Below are positions 16,310 through 24,918 of a stretch of 54,530 nt of DNA, piece by piece (position 1 is the stretch's first letter; each line of letters opens with the position of its first letter). The position numbers and the translations under genes were made by a program. The notes below the pieces were generated by a model. That model saw only the letters and a program-made list of their open reading frames with translations. It was not told where the DNA came from and did not search any database. This DNA comes from Oharaeibacter diazotrophicus (lineage in GTDB: Bacteria; Pseudomonadota; Alphaproteobacteria; Rhizobiales; Pleomorphomonadaceae), in NCBI RefSeq assembly GCF_004362745.1, contig NZ_SNXY01000014.1, positions 1 through 54,530 of the forward strand, written 5' to 3'.

Positions 16310-18343
16310 ATGCCCTCGACCACGCCCCTCACCGACTGGACCGGCCCGCTCGGCCTGCCCGACTTCGCCGCGATCGCCGACGACGCCTTCGCCCCCGCCT
16401 TCGACGCCGCGCTCGCCGCCCACGAGACCGAGATCGCGGCCATCGGCGCCGACCCCGCCGCGCCGACCTTCGCCAATACGGTCGAGGCGTTGGAACTCGC
16501 CGGCCGCGACCTGCAGCGGGTGTCCTCGGTGTTCTGGCTGCGTGCCGGCGCCGAGACCAACGACGCCATCCGCGCGCTCGAGCGCGAGATCGCGCCGCGG
16601 CTGTCGCGGCACTGGTCCAAGGTCGGCACCGATCCGGCGCTGTTTTCCCGCGTCGACGCGCTGTGGCAGGGCCGCGACGGCCTCGGCCTCACGGTCGAAC
16701 AGGCGCGGGTGCTGGAGCGGCACTGGAAGGGCTTCGTGCATTCCGGCGCGCGGCTTGCGAAGCCCGAGCAGGAGCGGCTGTCGGCGATCCGCGAGCGCCT
16801 CGCCGGCCTCGGCGCCCGCTTCGGCCAGAACGTGCTCGCCGACGAGGTCGCCTGGGTGCTGCTCGTCGATGCCGGCGACCTCGACGGCCTGCCCGCCGAC
16901 CTCGTCGACGCCATGGCCGCGGAGGCCCGCAACCGCGGCGCCGACGGGCGCTACGCGGTGACGCTGTCGCGCTCGATCGTCGAGCCGTTCCTGACCTTCT
17001 CCGAGCGCCGCGACCTGCGCGAGACCGTCTTCCGCGCCTTCGTCGGCCGCGGCGAGACCGGCGGCGACACCGACAACCGCGCCGTCGTCGCCGAGATCCT
17101 GGCGCTGCGCGCGGAGGCCGCCGGCCTGCTCGGCTACGCCGACCACGCCGCCTACGCCCTCGACGACACCATGGCGAAGACCGCCGGCGCCGTCGGCGAC
17201 CTGCTCGGCGCCGTCTGGGACAAGGCGCGCGGGCGCGCGCTCGCCGAGGAGACCGCGCTCGCAGCCCTCGTCGCCGAGGAGGGACGGAACCACCCGGTGA
17301 TGCCCTGGGACTGGCGCCACTACGCCGAGAAGCTGCGCCGGCGCACCTTCGACTTCTCCGAGGCCGAAGTGAAGGCGCACCTGCCGCTGGAGCGGATGAT
17401 CGAGGCGGCCTTCGAGGTCGCGCGCCGGCTGTTCGGGCTCGTCGCGGTACCGCGTCCGGACGTGGTCGCCTGGCACCCGGACGTCCGTGCCTACGAGATG
17501 CGCGCCGCCGACGGCAGCCTGAAGGCGGTGTTCCTCGGCGACTATTTCGCCCGTCCCAGCAAGCACTCCGGGGCGTGGATGAGTTCGCTGCAGGACCAGC
17601 ACCGGCTCGCCGGCGGGCAGGTGCCGATCGTCTACAACGTCTGCAACTTCGCCAAGCCCGGCGAGGGCCGGCCGGCGCTGTTGTCGATCGACGACGCCCG
17701 CACCCTGTTCCACGAGTTCGGGCACGCCCTGCACGGCATGCTGTCGGACGTCACCTATCCCTCGGTGTCCGGCACCTCGGTGCCGCGCGACTTCGTCGAA
17801 CTGCCCTCGCAACTCTACGAGCACTGGCTGACGGTGCCGGCGGTGCTCGAGACCTTCGCCCGCCACCACGACAGCGGCGCGGCGATGCCGCGGGTGCTGA
17901 TCGACAAGCTCGCCGCCGCGCGCACCTTCAACGCCGGCTTCGCGACCGTCGAGTTCACCGCCTCGGCGCTCGTCGACATGGCCTTCCACACCGGCGCGCC
18001 CGCCGCCGACCCGCTCGCGGTGGAGGCCGAGGTGCTGGAGCGGATCGGCATGCCCGCGGCGATCGCCATGCGCCACCGCACCCCGCATTTCGGCCACGTG
18101 TTCTCGGGCGGCTACGCCGCCGGCTATTATTCCTACATGTGGTCCGAGGTGCTCGACGCCGACGCCTTCGCCGCCTTCACCGAGGCCGGCGACCCGTTCG
18201 ATCCGGCCACCGCGGAGAAGCTCGCCCGCCACGTCTACGCCGCCGGCGGCGCGGTCGACCCGGCCGAGACCTACGTCGCGTTCCGCGGCCGGATGCCGAA
18301 CCCGGAGGCGATGATGCGCAAGAAGGGCCTGATCGCCGCCTGA
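16310..18343 (+). CDS. M3 family oligopeptidase (oligopeptidase A / dipeptidyl carboxypeptidase type)
   Basis: A 677-residue cytoplasmic zinc metallopeptidase of the M3A thimet-oligopeptidase family that degrades short peptides. The zinc motif HEFGH lies at residues 468-472 inside LFHEFGHALHGMLSD, and the downstream glutamate ligand region and HFGHVFSGGYAAGYYSYMW, typical of Dcp/PrlC, are present. The start at 16310 is the first ATG compatible with the MPSTTPLTDWTGPLGLPDF beginning. It lies 53 bases after the LysE gene on the same strand. Whether it is PrlC-like or Dcp-like cannot be settled by eye. Confidence 0.93.
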   Translation: MPSTTPLTDWTGPLGLPDFAAIADDAFAPAFDAALAAHETEIAAIGADPAAPTFANTVEALELAGRDLQRVSSVFWLRAGAETNDAIRALEREIAPRLSRHWSKVGTDPALFSRVDALWQGRDGLGLTVEQARVLERHWKGFVHSGARLAKPEQERLSAIRERLAGLGARFGQNVLADEVAWVLLVDAGDLDGLPADLVDAMAAEARNRGADGRYAVTLSRSIVEPFLTFSERRDLRETVFRAFVGRGETGGDTDNRAVVAEILALRAEAAGLLGYADHAAYALDDTMAKTAGAVGDLLGAVWDKARGRALAEETALAALVAEEGRNHPVMPWDWRHYAEKLRRRTFDFSEAEVKAHLPLERMIEAAFEVARRLFGLVAVPRPDVVAWHPDVRAYEMRAADGSLKAVFLGDYFARPSKHSGAWMSSLQDQHRLAGGQVPIVYNVCNFAKPGEGRPALLSIDDARTLFHEFGHALHGMLSDVTYPSVSGTSVPRDFVELPSQLYEHWLTVPAVLETFARHHDSGAAMPRVLIDKLAAARTFNAGFATVEFTASALVDMAFHTGAPAADPLAVEAEVLERIGMPAAIAMRHRTPHFGHVFSGGYAAGYYSYMWSEVLDADAFAAFTEAGDPFDPATAEKLARHVYAAGGAVDPAETYVAFRGRMPNPEAMMRKKGLIAA

Positions 18344-18395
18344 TGCCGATCCATCGCGAGGCGCCGGGCGACCGGCGTCCCGCGACGGCGCTCGT

Positions 18396-19610
18396 TCAGG
18401 CGAGCAGGTCGCGCATCGGCTTCACCGCGGCGCTCTCGGGGAACACCGTCTCGGCGAGCACGCGGTCGGAGAGGCCGAGGTGGTCGGCGAGAACGCCCTT
18501 CAGCACCGAGCGGAGGTCGGTGGTGGGGGCGAGGTCGCGGCCGTCGAGCAGCGCCTTGTCCGAGAGGCCGGGCCAGTCGGTCACCACCTTGCCGCCGCGC
18601 ACGGCGCCGCCGACCAGGAAGGCGACCGTGCCGGTGCCGTGGTCGGTGCCGTCGCTGCCGTTGACGCGGGCGGTGCGGCCGAACTCGGTGGCGATCACCA
18701 CCACGGTCTCGCGCCAGTCGCCGGCCATCGCCTTGCGGAAGCCGGCGAGCGCGGCGTCGAGCATGGCGAGCCGCTTGCCGAGGCCGCCGGTGACCGGCGC
18801 CTCGTTGGAATGGGTGTCCCAGCCGCCGGCGTCGATGACGGCGACGCGGGCGCCGTCCGGCGCGGTCAGGCTGCGCGCGAGCATGCGCAGGCCGGCACCG
18901 AGGTCGCCGCCGCCGCTCGGCCCGCCCATATCGTTGCCGGCGGCCATGATCGCGGCGGCCTCCTTGTCGAGCGGGGCCGCCTCGGCGAGGATCGAGGCGA
19001 GGCCCGGATCGGACGCCTTGTAGAGCGCCAGCAGCCGGCGGGCGGTGTCGGCGTCGGTGTCGTCGAGGCCCTTCGGCACGATGGTGGCGACCGGAACGTC
19101 GCCGCGCAGGATCAGCGGCGTCGTGGCGCCGTAGGAGAAGGCGGTGCGGCCGCCGACGGCGTCGCCCTTCGGCAACGCCGCGACGGCGCGGGCGAGCCAA
19201 CCGTCGACCGTGGTGGCGACGTCCGGCAGCCCGCTCTCCAGCACGTCCTGGCCGTCGAAATGCGAGCGGGCGCGGTAGGGCGTGCAGACCGCGTGGACGA
19301 TCGAGGCCTCGCCGGCCGAGAACATCCCGGCGAAGGCGGAAAGGTTGGGGTTGAGCTCGAAGCCGCCCGGCAGCTTCGGCGCCGGCTTGCCCGAGGCGGC
19401 GAGCACGAGGTCGCCGCGCTGGCGCTCGTAGTCGGGATCGAAGGCGGGCGCGACGGCGCCGAGGCCGTCGAGCGCGCCGCGCAGCAGGATCACCACCAGA
19501 CGGGGATCGCGCCGGGTGCCGGCGAAGCCGAGCCGCGGCTGCATCGCCCAGGCGGCGACGGCGACGCTGCCGCCGAGGAAGGCGCGGCGGGAGGGATGCG
19601 GAACGGTCAT
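18396..19610 (-). CDS. DUF1501 domain protein with Tat signal
   Basis: A 404-residue protein with a twin-arginine leader (SRRAFLGGSVAVAAWAM) and the DUF1501 sulfatase/alkaline-phosphatase-like pattern: LVVILLRGALDGLGAVAP, ARSHFDGQDVLESG, VAVIDAGGWDTHSNEA, VVVIATEFGRTARVNGSDGTDHG. The His and Asp positions resemble the metal site of that superfamily, but no substrate is known. The ATG lies 6 bases from the DUF1800 stop, and GGAGG of the ribosome-binding site overlaps the upstream gene end. The two are a standard pair in many bacteria and are presumed to work together outside the cytoplasm. Confidence 0.88.
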   Translation of the reverse strand: MTVPHPSRRAFLGGSVAVAAWAMQPRLGFAGTRRDPRLVVILLRGALDGLGAVAPAFDPDYERQRGDLVLAASGKPAPKLPGGFELNPNLSAFAGMFSAGEASIVHAVCTPYRARSHFDGQDVLESGLPDVATTVDGWLARAVAALPKGDAVGGRTAFSYGATTPLILRGDVPVATIVPKGLDDTDADTARRLLALYKASDPGLASILAEAAPLDKEAAAIMAAGNDMGGPSGGGDLGAGLRMLARSLTAPDGARVAVIDAGGWDTHSNEAPVTGGLGKRLAMLDAALAGFRKAMAGDWRETVVVIATEFGRTARVNGSDGTDHGTGTVAFLVGGAVRGGKVVTDWPGLSDKALLDGRDLAPTTDLRSVLKGVLADHLGLSDRVLAETVFPESAAVKPMRDLLA

Positions 19611-19615
19611 GGCGG

Positions 19616-20995
19616 TCACCTCCGCTGGAATTCGGGGGCCATCAGCAGGAGCGCCAGCGCCTGGACGCGGCTGTCGGCGCGGGTGACGGCGTCGCTGGTG
19701 GCGGGCAGGGCGGCGGGGCCGAACAGGGCGGCGTGGAGGGCGCCGACGTCCGGCACCTCGGCGCGCTTGGCTACCAAGGCGGCGAGGTCGAGCCGGTTGG
19801 CGAGGCTGTCGGGCGCGGCCCAGGCGAGGTCGCCGTCGGGCAGGCCGTTCGGTCCGGGCGGATTCCACACCCTGCCGCCGAAGGTCTGCGTGAAGCGCAC
19901 CAGCTCCGGCCGCTTGAAGACGTCGCCGACCGCGCGCGCCCAGGTCACCAGCACGTCGTAGGGCGAGAGCACCTTGATCGCACCGGCCGTCCAGGCCGCG
20001 CGCTCGCCGACCAGGGCGCGCGCGACCTCGGCGAGGTCGCCGCCGGTGTCGCGCCAGCGCGCCTCGACCGCCGCGGCGATCGCGGCCGGCGCGGCGTCGC
20101 CGACGAAGTGGCGGGTGAGCTTGCGGGCGAGGTGGCGGGCGGTCGAGGGATGGGCGGCGATGTCGGCGATCACCGCGAGGCCCTGGTCGACGCCGTCCTC
20201 GGCGTAGACCTTGCCCATGATCGTCTGCGGGCCGGGTTCGTGCTGGGCCGGCCGGAACACGAAGGCGCCGGCGTCCTTCTCGTCGGGGCGGCGGATCGAC
20301 CAGCCGGTGAGCACGCGCGCGAAGGCGGTGACGTCGGCCTGGTCGTAGCCGCCCTGCGGCCCGAGCGTGTAGAGCTCGAGCGCCTCGCGGCCGAGATTCT
20401 CGTTGATGCCGCGGCCGGACTTCAGTCCGGCCTTGGAGTTGGGACCGACCGACTTCGGATTGTCCAGGCTGGCGAGGATCGCCGGGTGGCGCATCGCCGC
20501 CGCCAGCATGTCGTGGAAGCGGCCGAAGGCGTTCGGGCGGATCACCTCGCGCTCGTAGGCGCCGGCCGACGCGATCAGGCCGGCGGCCTTGGAGGAGACG
20601 ACGCAGAGGTGGTTCGACCAGAACGCCACCCAACGTTCGGCGAAGGGCGCGTCGGTGGCGACGGCGTGGTCGAAGCGCGCCACCAGTTCGGTGCGCAGGA
20701 TGTGGGAATGCAGCGGCAGCTTCGGGTCCGGCGACGGCGGCATGCCGGCGGGCAGGAACGCGGCGTTGGCATCCGCGACCGACGTCCCGCGCGCCAGTTC
20801 GGCATGGAAGCGTCGGCTGGCGGTGATCGCCTCGGCCGACGTCGGCAATCCCGCGTCGTCGAGCGCGGTGGAGGCGCCGACGGCGGCGAGCACGAAGCCG
20901 CGCGGGTCGTCCGCGATCCTCTGCCACTCCCCGGGCCTGGGGCCGAGGCCGAAGCGCCTCAGCGCGGTGACGGGGGCGACGTCCTTGCCCGACAT
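19616..20995 (-). CDS. DUF1800 domain protein
   Basis: A 459-residue helical protein with the DUF1800 hallmarks: ALRRFGLGPRPGEW at the start, ERWVAFWSNHLCV, NENLGREALELYTLGPQGGYDQADVTAFARVLTGW, a long LARKLTRHFVGD segment and YDVLVTWARA. It is the first gene of a two-gene unit with the Tat-exported DUF1501 protein; RBS GGAGGCGGAG. No signal peptide is evident, so it may be carried out with its partner or act inside. Function is not established for the family. Confidence 0.88.
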   Translation of the reverse strand: MSGKDVAPVTALRRFGLGPRPGEWQRIADDPRGFVLAAVGASTALDDAGLPTSAEAITASRRFHAELARGTSVADANAAFLPAGMPPSPDPKLPLHSHILRTELVARFDHAVATDAPFAERWVAFWSNHLCVVSSKAAGLIASAGAYEREVIRPNAFGRFHDMLAAAMRHPAILASLDNPKSVGPNSKAGLKSGRGINENLGREALELYTLGPQGGYDQADVTAFARVLTGWSIRRPDEKDAGAFVFRPAQHEPGPQTIMGKVYAEDGVDQGLAVIADIAAHPSTARHLARKLTRHFVGDAAPAAIAAAVEARWRDTGGDLAEVARALVGERAAWTAGAIKVLSPYDVLVTWARAVGDVFKRPELVRFTQTFGGRVWNPPGPNGLPDGDLAWAAPDSLANRLDLAALVAKRAEVPDVGALHAALFGPAALPATSDAVTRADSRVQALALLLMAPEFQRR

Positions 20996-21071
20996 GGCGA
21001 TCTCCGCCTCCTGGTGCCGACGCGGGACCGTGTCAGCGCGCTGCGGCGAAAAGATGGAGCCGCGGCGACCG

Positions 21072-22289
21072 TCAGTCGACGCGGCTGCGCCCGGCGGCGA
21101 GGTGGACCACCAGCGCCGCCACCGTCATCGTCGGCACCACGGTGGCGAGCGCCACCACCGCGTCGCCGGTGAGGGCGGCGACGCCCGAGCCGGCGAAGCC
21201 GCCGCCCATCTGCAGGAAGCCCATCAGTGCCGCGGCGGCGCCTGCGATGGTCGGGAACGGGGCGAGCGCCATGGTCGTCAGCGACGGCATGATCATCGCG
21301 AGCGCGAAGGCGAACACGGCGACCGGTCCCATCACGCCGAGGAAGCTCGGCGCGGCGAGGAACAGGCTGGCCGAGAGCAGCACGCCGCCGAGCGCGCAGA
21401 GAAGGACGCCCGGCGTCACCAGCCGACCGGCGTCGACGCGGCGCATCAGGAGCTTGGTCGCGATGCCGCCGAGGATGAAGGAGCCCGACTGGAACAGCAT
21501 GCCGGCACCGAAGGCGGTCGGCGACAGCCCGACCCGGTCGATCAACACGAAGGGCAGCATGGTCCCGAGCGCGTAGAGCCCGCCGACGGTGAGGCCGATC
21601 ACCGTGCTCGGCACCATGAAGCGGCGATCGCGCAACAGGGTGCCGTAGGCGCGGACGAGGCCGGCCGGGCGGATCCGGGCCGGATCGGGCGCGGCGTTGG
21701 TCTCGGGCAGCTTCCAGGCGATCAGCGCCAGCAGTACGGCGCCGTAGACGATCATGGCGACGAAGACGGCGTGCCAGTCGGCGACCGCCAGCAGCAGCCC
21801 GCCGATCGAGGGCGACAGCGCCGGGCCGAGCGCCAGCCAGATCCCGATCGTGTTCATGATCCGCGCCGACCGAGGCCCGGTGAAGCCGTCGCGCACGATC
21901 GCCCGCGAGATCGCGACGCCGGTGGCGGCGCCGACGCCCTGGACGAGCCGCATCGCCATCAGCACCTCGACCGTCGGCGCCAGGGTGGCGCCGACGCTCG
22001 CCGCCACGTAGAGCGCGAGGAAGCCGATCAGCACCGGCCGGCGCCCGTAGGCGTCCGACAGCGGGCCGCAGACGAGCTGGGCGAGGGCGAAGCCGGCGAA
22101 GTAGAGCGTCAGCGTCGCCTTGACCGCGCCCATGGTGGTGCCGAAGGCGGCGACAAGCGTCGGCATCGCCGGCGTGTAGAGCGCCATCGAGACCGGCCCG
22201 AGCGCGACCAGCATGGCGCCGAAGGCGGCGGTCAGCCGCTCGGACAGCACCGGCGCGGCGATGTCGCCGGGCGCGACCGGACGGGTCAT
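21072..22289 (-). CDS. MFS drug-efflux transporter, Bcr/CflA type
   Basis: A 405-residue, twelve-segment major-facilitator protein of the DHA1 group. It shows LSERLTAAFGAMLVALGPVSMALYTPAMPTLV, the loop 2-3 motif GPLSDAYGRRPVLIGF, and VQGVGAATGVAISRAIVRDGFTG typical of Bcr/CflA proton antiporters for chloramphenicol, bicyclomycin and similar compounds. The start codon overlaps the stop of the marR gene (ATGA), so regulator and pump are coupled. The likely role is MarR-controlled efflux of an unidentified small molecule. Confidence 0.9.
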   Translation of the reverse strand: MTRPVAPGDIAAPVLSERLTAAFGAMLVALGPVSMALYTPAMPTLVAAFGTTMGAVKATLTLYFAGFALAQLVCGPLSDAYGRRPVLIGFLALYVAASVGATLAPTVEVLMAMRLVQGVGAATGVAISRAIVRDGFTGPRSARIMNTIGIWLALGPALSPSIGGLLLAVADWHAVFVAMIVYGAVLLALIAWKLPETNAAPDPARIRPAGLVRAYGTLLRDRRFMVPSTVIGLTVGGLYALGTMLPFVLIDRVGLSPTAFGAGMLFQSGSFILGGIATKLLMRRVDAGRLVTPGVLLCALGGVLLSASLFLAAPSFLGVMGPVAVFAFALAMIMPSLTTMALAPFPTIAGAAAALMGFLQMGGGFAGSGVAALTGDAVVALATVVPTMTVAALVVHLAAGRSRVD

Positions 22290-22732
22290 CGCGCACCCTC
22301 CGGGGAAACGAGGTTGGCGCGCATGCGTGCGAGCGCCCGGCGCAGCGCCGCGACCTCGTCGCCGTCGAGGCCGGTGGTGGCGGCGGCGCGCACACCGGCG
22401 GCGACGGTGCGGATGGTCGGCAGCACCGCCTCGGCGGCGTCGGTGAGGACGATGCGCTTGGCGCGGCGGTCGTCCGGGTCGGGATCGCGGGCGATCAGGC
22501 CGGCGCGCTCCAGCCGGTCGAGGAAGCCGACCAGCGTCATCGGCTCGACGCCGAGGCGCTGGGCGAGCAGCGACTGACGCATCGGTCCGGCGGCGGCGAG
22601 GTGGTGCAGCGTGCGCGCCTCGCCCGGCGTGACGCCGAGCCCGGCGGCGGCGAGCGCGGTCTCGAAGCGGTGGCGGAACAGGCGCGCGACGTCGACGACG
22701 AGGAAGCCGAGGGTCTCTTCGGAGGCGGGCAT
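22286..22732 (-). CDS. MarR-family transcriptional regulator
   Basis: A 148-residue protein with the winged-helix core LGVTPGEARTLHHLAAAGPMRQSLLAQRLGVEPMTLVGFLDRLERAGLIARDPDPDDRRAKRIVLTD; the DxDDRR wing is diagnostic. The start at 22732 (MPASEETLGFLV) fits the family; a longer reading frame to 22951 would run through the promoter. A perfect dyad, GTAAG-N5-CTTAC, lies 16 bases upstream, so autoregulation together with the downstream MFS pump is likely. Confidence 0.92.
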   Translation of the reverse strand: MPASEETLGFLVVDVARLFRHRFETALAAAGLGVTPGEARTLHHLAAAGPMRQSLLAQRLGVEPMTLVGFLDRLERAGLIARDPDPDDRRAKRIVLTDAAEAVLPTIRTVAAGVRAAATTGLDGDEVAALRRALARMRANLVSPEGAR

Positions 22733-22747
22733 GACGGGGAGCCGATA

Positions 22748-22762
22748 GTAAGGTCGACTTAC
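22748..22762. promoter_or_regulatory. Probable MarR operator
   Basis: GTAAG-GTCGA-CTTAC, an exact 5-bp inverted repeat with a 5-base spacer, starting 16 bases upstream of the marR ATG. Size and place suit a MarR dimer site repressing the marR-MFS transcript. Confidence 0.6.
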
Positions 22763-22887
22763 CATCTGGACGGCGGCACGGGCGCTGTCAAGGGTCGTCT
22801 CGCGCCCAGGCCGGCGCGGAAAACCGGCCCGAGCCCCGCGCCCGGCGCGGTGCAGGGCCGCAGCGGGGCACTTTCGCGCGGTTTTTC

Positions 22888-22915
22888 TTGCTCCCGTCAC
22901 AATGATTCGTATAGT
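22888..22915 (+). promoter_or_regulatory. Probable sigma-70 promoter of typA
   Basis: TTGCTC (22888-22893), a 16-base spacer and TATAGT (22910-22915), in a locally AT-rich stretch about 70 bases before the typA start. Confidence 0.5.
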
Positions 22916-22986
22916 GCGCCGCAATAGGACGGCCCGCGCCTCGACCCGCACGGGCCGTCCATCGTTTTTCGCTCCCGGAAATCGTC

Positions 22987-24816
22987 ATGAAGCTCCGCAA
23001 CATCGCCATCATCGCGCACGTCGACCACGGCAAGACCACGCTGGTGGACGAACTGCTCAAGCAGTCCGGCTCCTATCGCGAGAACCAGCGCGTCGCCGAG
23101 CGCGTGATGGACTCCAACGACCTGGAGAAGGAGCGCGGCATCACCATCCTCGCCAAGGCCACCTCGGTGGTCTGGAAGGAGACGCGGATCAACATCGTCG
23201 ACACCCCGGGCCACGCCGACTTCGGCGGCGAGGTCGAGCGCATCCTCAACATGGTGGACGGCGCCATCGTTCTGGTCGACGCCGCCGAGGGTCCGATGCC
23301 GCAGACCAAGTTCGTGGTCGGCAAGGCGCTCAAGGTCGGCCTGAAGCCGATCGTGGTCATCAACAAGGTCGATCGCTCCGACGCCCGCGCCCAGGAGGTG
23401 ATCAACGAGGTCTTCGACCTGTTCGCCAACCTCGACGCCACCGACGAGCAGCTCGACTTCCCGATCCTCTACGGCTCCGGCCGCAACGGCTGGTTCGCCG
23501 AGAGCCCGGAGGGTCCGCAGGACCAGGGCATGGCGCCGCTGTTCGACCTCGTGCTCCGTCACGTCCCCGAGCCGACCGTCGAGGAGGGCGCGCCCTTCAA
23601 GATGATCGGCACGCTGCTCGAGGCCAATCCCTTCCTCGGCCGCATGATCACCGGCCGCATCACTTCCGGCTCGATCAAGCCGAACCAGACGGTGAAGGTG
23701 CTCGCCGGCGACGGCACCACCATCGAGCAGGGCCGCGTCTCCAAGATCCTCGCCTTCCGCGGCATCGAGCGCCAGCCGATCGAACTCGGCGAGGCCGGCG
23801 ACATCGTCGCGATCGCGGGCCTGACCAAGGGCTCGGTCGCCGACACCTTCTGCGCTCTCGAGGTCACCGAGCCGCTCGCCGCCCAGCCGATCGACCCGCC
23901 GACCGTGACGATGTCCTTCATCGTCAACGACTCCCCGCTCGCCGGCACCGAGGGCGACAAGGTCACGAGCCGCGTCATCCGCGACCGTCTCCTCAAGGAG
24001 GCCGAGGGCAACGTCGCGCTCAAGATCGAGGAGAGCTCCGAGAAGGACTCGTTCTTCGTGTCGGGCCGCGGCGAACTGCAGCTCGCCGTGCTGATCGAGA
24101 CCATGCGCCGCGAGGGCTTCGAGGTCGCCGTGTCGCGTCCGCGCGTCGTCTTCAAGAAGGACGAGGCCACCGGCGAGACCCTGGAGCCGATCGAGGAGGT
24201 CGTCATCGACGTCGACGAGGAGTTCTCCTCGGTCGTCGTGCAGAAGATGTCCGAGCGCCGCGCCGACATGGTCGAGATGCGCCCGTCCGGCGGCAATCGC
24301 CAGCGTCTGGTGTTCTACGCGCCGACCCGCGGCCTGATCGGCTACCAGTCGGAACTGCTCACCGACACCCGCGGCACCGCGATCATGAACCGGCTGTTCC
24401 ACGCCTACGCCCCCTACAAGGGCGAGATCGCCGGCCGCCGCAACGGCGTGCTGATCGCCAACGAGGCCGGCGAGGCGGTCGCCTACGCGCTGTGGAACCT
24501 CGAGGACCGCGGCCCGATGATGATCGAGCCGGGCTGGAAGGTCTACCAGGGCATGATCGTCGGCGAGCACACCCGCGAGAACGACCTCGAGGTCAACGTC
24601 CTCAAGGGCAAGAAGCTCACCAACGTCCGCGCCGCCGGCAAGGACGAGGCCGTCCGCCTCACCCCGCCGATCCGCATGACGCTGGAGCGCGCCCTGTCCT
24701 GGATCCAGGACGACGAACTCGTCGAGGTCACCCCGAAGTCGATCCGCCTCCGGAAGGCGATCCTCGACCCGAACGACCGCAAGAAGGCCGAGCGCTCCAA
24801 GGACGCCGCGGCCTGA
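22987..24816 (+). CDS. typA: Ribosome-binding GTPase TypA/BipA
   Basis: A 609-residue translational GTPase of the EF-G class, acting on the ribosome in stress and cold adaptation and in 50S assembly. G motifs are visible: [10 protein letters not shown] (residues 10-19), [24 protein letters not shown]. The C-terminal BipA-specific part follows: [68 protein letters not shown]. It stands alone, with its own promoter upstream and a long perfect hairpin downstream. Confidence 0.97.
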   Translation: MKLRNIAIIAHVDHGKTTLVDELLKQSGSYRENQRVAERVMDSNDLEKERGITILAKATSVVWKETRINIVDTPGHADFGGEVERILNMVDGAIVLVDAAEGPMPQTKFVVGKALKVGLKPIVVINKVDRSDARAQEVINEVFDLFANLDATDEQLDFPILYGSGRNGWFAESPEGPQDQGMAPLFDLVLRHVPEPTVEEGAPFKMIGTLLEANPFLGRMITGRITSGSIKPNQTVKVLAGDGTTIEQGRVSKILAFRGIERQPIELGEAGDIVAIAGLTKGSVADTFCALEVTEPLAAQPIDPPTVTMSFIVNDSPLAGTEGDKVTSRVIRDRLLKEAEGNVALKIEESSEKDSFFVSGRGELQLAVLIETMRREGFEVAVSRPRVVFKKDEATGETLEPIEEVVIDVDEEFSSVVVQKMSERRADMVEMRPSGGNRQRLVFYAPTRGLIGYQSELLTDTRGTAIMNRLFHAYAPYKGEIAGRRNGVLIANEAGEAVAYALWNLEDRGPMMIEPGWKVYQGMIVGEHTRENDLEVNVLKGKKLTNVRAAGKDEAVRLTPPIRMTLERALSWIQDDELVEVTPKSIRLRKAILDPNDRKKAERSKDAAA

Positions 24817-24848
24817 CCGGCGACGGTCGACGAGCGGGTTCCGAATGC

Positions 24849-24886
24849 ACGAAGGCGGCGGCTCCGAGCGGAGCCGCCGCCTTCGT
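24849..24886 (+). terminator. Intrinsic terminator after typA
   Basis: A 17-bp perfect stem (24849-24865 / 24870-24886) with a GAGC loop, followed by CGTTT. It begins 33 bases after the typA stop and separates typA from the convergent chemoreceptor gene. Confidence 0.8.
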
Positions 24887-24918
24887 CGTTTGGGGGGGCG
24901 TCGTTTCGGGGGCGTCGT

